The notes below the pieces were generated by a model. That model had not been told where the DNA came from, did not search any database, and was given only the letters and a program-made list of their open reading frames with translations. A DNA stretch of 7,950 bases from positions 1 through 7,950 of the forward strand of contig CANGUQ010000160.1 of NCBI GenBank assembly GCA_947456915.1, written 5' to 3'. Of the stretch, positions 6,042 through 7,950 are shown piece by piece (positions within the stretch are counted from its first letter, which is position 1; the number at the start of each line of letters is the position of its first letter). The stretch comes from Betaproteobacteria bacterium (GTDB lineage Bacteria > Pseudomonadota > Gammaproteobacteria > Burkholderiales > CAIKXV01). A program made the position numbers and the translations under genes.

Positions 6042-6128
6042 TGGTGCCGGGAGGGGGACTCGAACCCCCACAGTGTCGCCACCGCCGGATTTTGAGTCCG
6101 GTGCGTCTACCGATTCCGCCATCCCGGC
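6042..6128 (-). tRNA. tRNA-Leu (anticodon CAA)
   Basis: A class II tRNA of 87 nt including an encoded CCA. The acceptor stem GCCGGGA (6122-6128) pairs with TCCCGGC (6046-6052), followed by discriminator A at 6045 and CCA at 6042-6044. The anticodon arm is CCGGA-CTCAAAA-TCCGG, placing CAA at plus positions 6092-6094, which reads UUG. A long variable arm precedes the T arm GGGGG-TTCGAGT-CCCCC. The long variable arm and anticodon both identify leucine. All stems are intact. No second copy of its 3' end is seen in the window, so it does not mark an integrated element here. Confidence 0.95.
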
Positions 6129-6141
6129 AAGGGACCGGTCG

Positions 6142-6170
6142 ATTATCCGCGAGCGCGCTGCGGGCGGCAA
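6142..6170 (-). promoter_or_regulatory. Sigma-70-type promoter for tRNA-Leu
   Basis: On the minus strand TTGCCG (6165-6170), a 17-base spacer and GATAAT (6142-6147) match 4/6 and 5/6 of the consensus. Initiation would fall near 6135, only about 7 bases before the tRNA 5' end. The bases after the -10 box are GC-rich, as is common for stable RNA promoters under stringent control. Confidence 0.7.
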
Positions 6171-6489
6171 ACCCGGCGCGCGGGGCAACGGGATACGCCG
6201 ATGCCTGTGCGTCGATCGCCGCGCTCACGACCGACTGGGCGTACGCGCTCCTCTTTCGTCAGCGCAATGGTCGTGGGTGTCGCGCAGGGTTGCGCGCATG
6301 TGCCCGAGCGTCATCCGCTGGCGCCCGCGGCGGCCGCACGCCCTTGGCGCGCCACGCCGCACCGGTGCGCGGCTCGATGCCAGTGCCTTGGGCGTCCGCC
6401 TGTGGCACTTCTTCGGTCTGCCGTGCTGTGCCCGGCTCTGGCACCGCTTCAGTTTACGGTGGTGCGTCGGTACGCGGTGCTGCTTCGGT
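6171..6489. other. Stretch between the tRNA promoter and the regulator, with out-of-gene repeats
   Basis: No independent gene is recognised. Part of the 18-bp repeat array (6446-6489) lies here, beyond the regulator's stop codon. On the minus strand, past two TAA codons at 6490-6492 and 6454-6456, the same frame stays open from 6453 to a stop at 6259, with Pro/Thr/Glu/Ala-rich then Arg-rich composition. It may be a former continuation of the regulator's tail. Confidence 0.4.
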
Positions 6490-6625
6490 TTACGGTGCTG
6501 CGTCGGTCGGCGGGACGGCGTCCGTCGGCGGGACGGCGTCCGTCGGCGCGACGGCGTCGGTCGGCGCGACGGCGTCGGTCGGCGGTACGGCGTCGGTTGG
6601 CGGGACGGCGTCGGTTGGCGCGACG
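6446..6625. repeat. 18-bp tandem repeat array, ten units
   Basis: Ten consecutive 18-base units follow the plus-strand pattern GCGTCGGTCGGCGGGACG, each starting at 6446 + 18n. The seven units from 6500 are nearly identical. The three from 6446, 6464 and 6482 are diverged, and another diverged unit may follow at 6626. On the minus strand the good units encode (A/P)PTDAV in the GntR regulator tail; two diverged units each contain an in-frame TAA. Slipped-strand expansion is the likely origin. Confidence 0.88.
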
Positions 6626-7455
6626 GCTTCGGCGGAAAGCGTTGCGCTCGCGCGCAGCACCGTGTCGGTGCGCGGGCCGATGTGGGTATGGTGCGCAGCG
6701 CCGGTGAGCGGTGCGGCGTCGGGCTGCGCCCGTGCGTCGACGGGTAGCGCAGCGTGCGTGTCGCCTCCCGATCTCGCGTGCGTGGCGGGGTCGGCCTGCA
6801 GCGCGGCGTCGCCTGCGCGCCGTACGTGCCGGGTGGCCAGCATCGCCGCGAGTTCCTCGTCGGCGTCGAGCACGGCGGCGAGGATCGCCGAGTGCTCGGT
6901 CCAGTTCTGCGGCGCGCGCGCGCCCGCGCTCGCGGCGAAGATCAGGTTGGTACGCTCGCGCAGCGTGCGCATGATCTCCCACAGCACGCTGTTGCGGCCT
7001 GCCCGGGCGAGCGTGTCGTGAAACTCGCCGTTCAGGCGCATCAGTTCGCTGGCACTGCCCGATCGTGCCGCCGCATCGCCGGCAGCGAGGATGCGGCGCA
7101 GTTCGCTCGCGCTGGCGGCGTCGTGGTTGCGCGCAGCCAGACGAGCGTTGAGCGCCTCCAGCGTCGCACGCACCTCGATCAGGTCGTGGATCGTCTGCGG
7201 CGAGGCGCGCGCCACCGACGCGCCGCGACGCGGCAGCAGCTCGACCAGCCCCTCGGCGGCCAGCGCACGCAGCGCCTCGCGGATCGGCACCCGTGACACG
7301 CCGAGTTCCTCGGACAGGCGATCCTCGATCAGCCGCTCGCCGGGCAGGCGACGCCCGTCGAGGATGTCCGCGCGCAGTTGCGCGGCGACCCGCTCGCCCA
7401 GCGGCGCATTGCGCGCAGCCGCGGCGACGGCGAGCGGCGGCCGCGAGCCGGTCAC
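6490..7455 (-). CDS. GntR-family (FCD) transcriptional regulator with repeat tail
   Basis: A 321-residue regulator. Residues about 18-82 form the GntR winged helix-turn-helix (LGERVAAQLRADIL, then LSEELGVSRVPIREALRAL and GLVELLPRRGASVA). Residues about 90-215 form the all-helical FCD ligand domain, with FH (His146), EHSAI (His188) and His210 at the usual metal-binding spacing. Such proteins usually sense small organic acids and end near residue 220-240. This one adds about 95 residues of Ala/Pro/Thr/Asp-rich tail, finishing in seven six-residue repeats of the type PPTDAV. The start is taken as GTG at 7455, which overlaps the upstream stop codon as GTGA, implying translational coupling; the longer open frame upstream is the other gene's alternative frame. 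It probably controls its own operon with the GlcG/HbpS-like gene. The effector is unknown. Confidence 0.85.
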   Translation of the reverse strand: MTGSRPPLAVAAAARNAPLGERVAAQLRADILDGRRLPGERLIEDRLSEELGVSRVPIREALRALAAEGLVELLPRRGASVARASPQTIHDLIEVRATLEALNARLAARNHDAASASELRRILAAGDAAARSGSASELMRLNGEFHDTLARAGRNSVLWEIMRTLRERTNLIFAASAGARAPQNWTEHSAILAAVLDADEELAAMLATRHVRRAGDAALQADPATHARSGGDTHAALPVDARAQPDAAPLTGAAHHTHIGPRTDTVLRASATLSAEAVAPTDAVPPTDAVPPTDAVAPTDAVAPTDAVPPTDAVPPTDAAP

Positions 7456-7928
7456 TGCTTGATGTCGGCCTTCACCAGCACCGTGTGGGCGGCGCCGAGC
7501 AGCGTCTGCAGCGCAGCGAGCGCTGCGACGCCGCAGTGCGTGTCCTGCTCGCCGTTGCCGCCGGACATGCCCACACCGCCGACCACCTGCCCGTCGACGA
7601 CGATCGGAAAACCGCCGACGAACACCGCGAAGCGACCGTCGAAGCTCCACTGGATGCCGAATGCCTCGTTGCCCGGAAGCGCGGGGCCGTTCGGCGGCGT
7701 GTTGAACAGGTGCGTCGAGCGTTTGTGGCCGGCGGCGGTGAACGCCTTGTTCCACGCGATCTGCGGCCCGGTGATGCGGGCGCCGTCCATGCGCTCGAGC
7801 GCGATCGGAAAGCCGCCGTCGTCGACGATGCACACCGTCTGCGGCACACCGAGCTCGGCGGCCTTCGCCAGCGCCGCCTGCACCATCACGCGCGCATCGC
7901 CCAGTTCCAGCCGATACACCGTCTTCAT
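7452..7928 (-). CDS. GlcG/HbpS-like (DUF336) protein
   Basis: A 158-residue single-domain protein of the GlcG/HbpS/PduO C-terminal family (PF03928). Characteristic segments are CIVDDGGFPIALERMDGA (33-50), the IAWNKAFTAAG helix (57-67), FPIVVDGQVVGGVGMSGG (107-124) and EQD (127-129) before the closing helix. Relatives bind heme or corrinoid, or sit in glycolate and aromatic-acid operons with unclear function, so no reaction is assigned. There is no signal peptide; it is cytoplasmic. The ATG at 7928 has GGGAGGT six bases upstream. Its stop codon overlaps the GTG of the GntR gene by four bases, so the two are made together. Any earlier operon genes lie beyond the right edge. Confidence 0.88.
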   Translation of the reverse strand: MKTVYRLELGDARVMVQAALAKAAELGVPQTVCIVDDGGFPIALERMDGARITGPQIAWNKAFTAAGHKRSTHLFNTPPNGPALPGNEAFGIQWSFDGRFAVFVGGFPIVVDGQVVGGVGMSGGNGEQDTHCGVAALAALQTLLGAAHTVLVKADIKQ

Positions 7929-7950
7929 CGTGCACCTCCCGCAGCGGCGA

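Noticed and set aside
6042..6060. Integration of an element at the tRNA-Leu 3' end
   Set aside because: No integrase gene and no second copy of the tRNA 3' end are visible in the window.
6446..6625. CRISPR array
   Set aside because: The units are back to back with an 18-base period, no unique spacers, and they code for protein.
3805..6747. 980-codon open frame on the plus strand
   Set aside because: It is antisense to the hydrolase gene and crosses the tRNA. The translation is Arg/His-rich without recognisable domains, whereas the minus strand encodes a family protein with a signal peptide and catalytic motifs. It is a high-GC shadow.
7456..7935. N-terminal extension of the GntR regulator to 7935
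   Set aside because: It is the alternative frame of the GlcG/HbpS-like gene, Arg-rich and domainless. The GTG at 7455 overlaps that gene's stop and directly precedes the DNA-binding domain.

Overview
The window is high-GC bacterial DNA. The gene families (GntR/FCD regulator, GlcG/HbpS-type protein, large secreted alpha/beta hydrolase, tRNA-Leu with encoded CCA) fit a proteobacterium. A betaproteobacterium such as a Burkholderiales member is my best guess, made from family composition and GC only.

Left part (1-1770) is accessory and partly decayed. After about 660 bases with little that can be recognised comes a complete type II toxin-antitoxin pair on the plus strand: a ribbon-helix-helix antitoxin (663-953) overlapping a ParE/RelE-type toxin (941-1231). 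It is followed by a nested inverted repeat (1266-1351). Next are two gene tails that meet end to end at one hairpin: the C-terminus of an XRE-type antitoxin (plus strand) and the ATP-binding C-terminus of a sensor histidine kinase (minus strand).

Middle part (1770-3426) is a two-gene minus-strand operon. The first gene encodes an exported DUF6795-like protein. The second, 19 bases downstream, encodes a class 3 lipase with an intact Ser-Asp-His set, no signal peptide and a hydrophobic C-terminal tail. The pairing suggests an antibacterial lipase effector with a periplasmic protector, but no secretion gene is visible here.

Right part (3847-7950) looks like stable chromosome and is all on the minus strand: a secreted alpha/beta hydrolase (3847-5826), tRNA-Leu(CAA) with a good promoter (6042-6128), a GntR/FCD regulator (6490-7455) and a GlcG/HbpS-like protein (7452-7928). 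The last two overlap by 4 bases and are probably co-translated. The regulator carries a long low-complexity tail encoded by an 18-bp tandem repeat that continues past the stop codon. The right edge cuts just upstream of the GlcG/HbpS-like gene.
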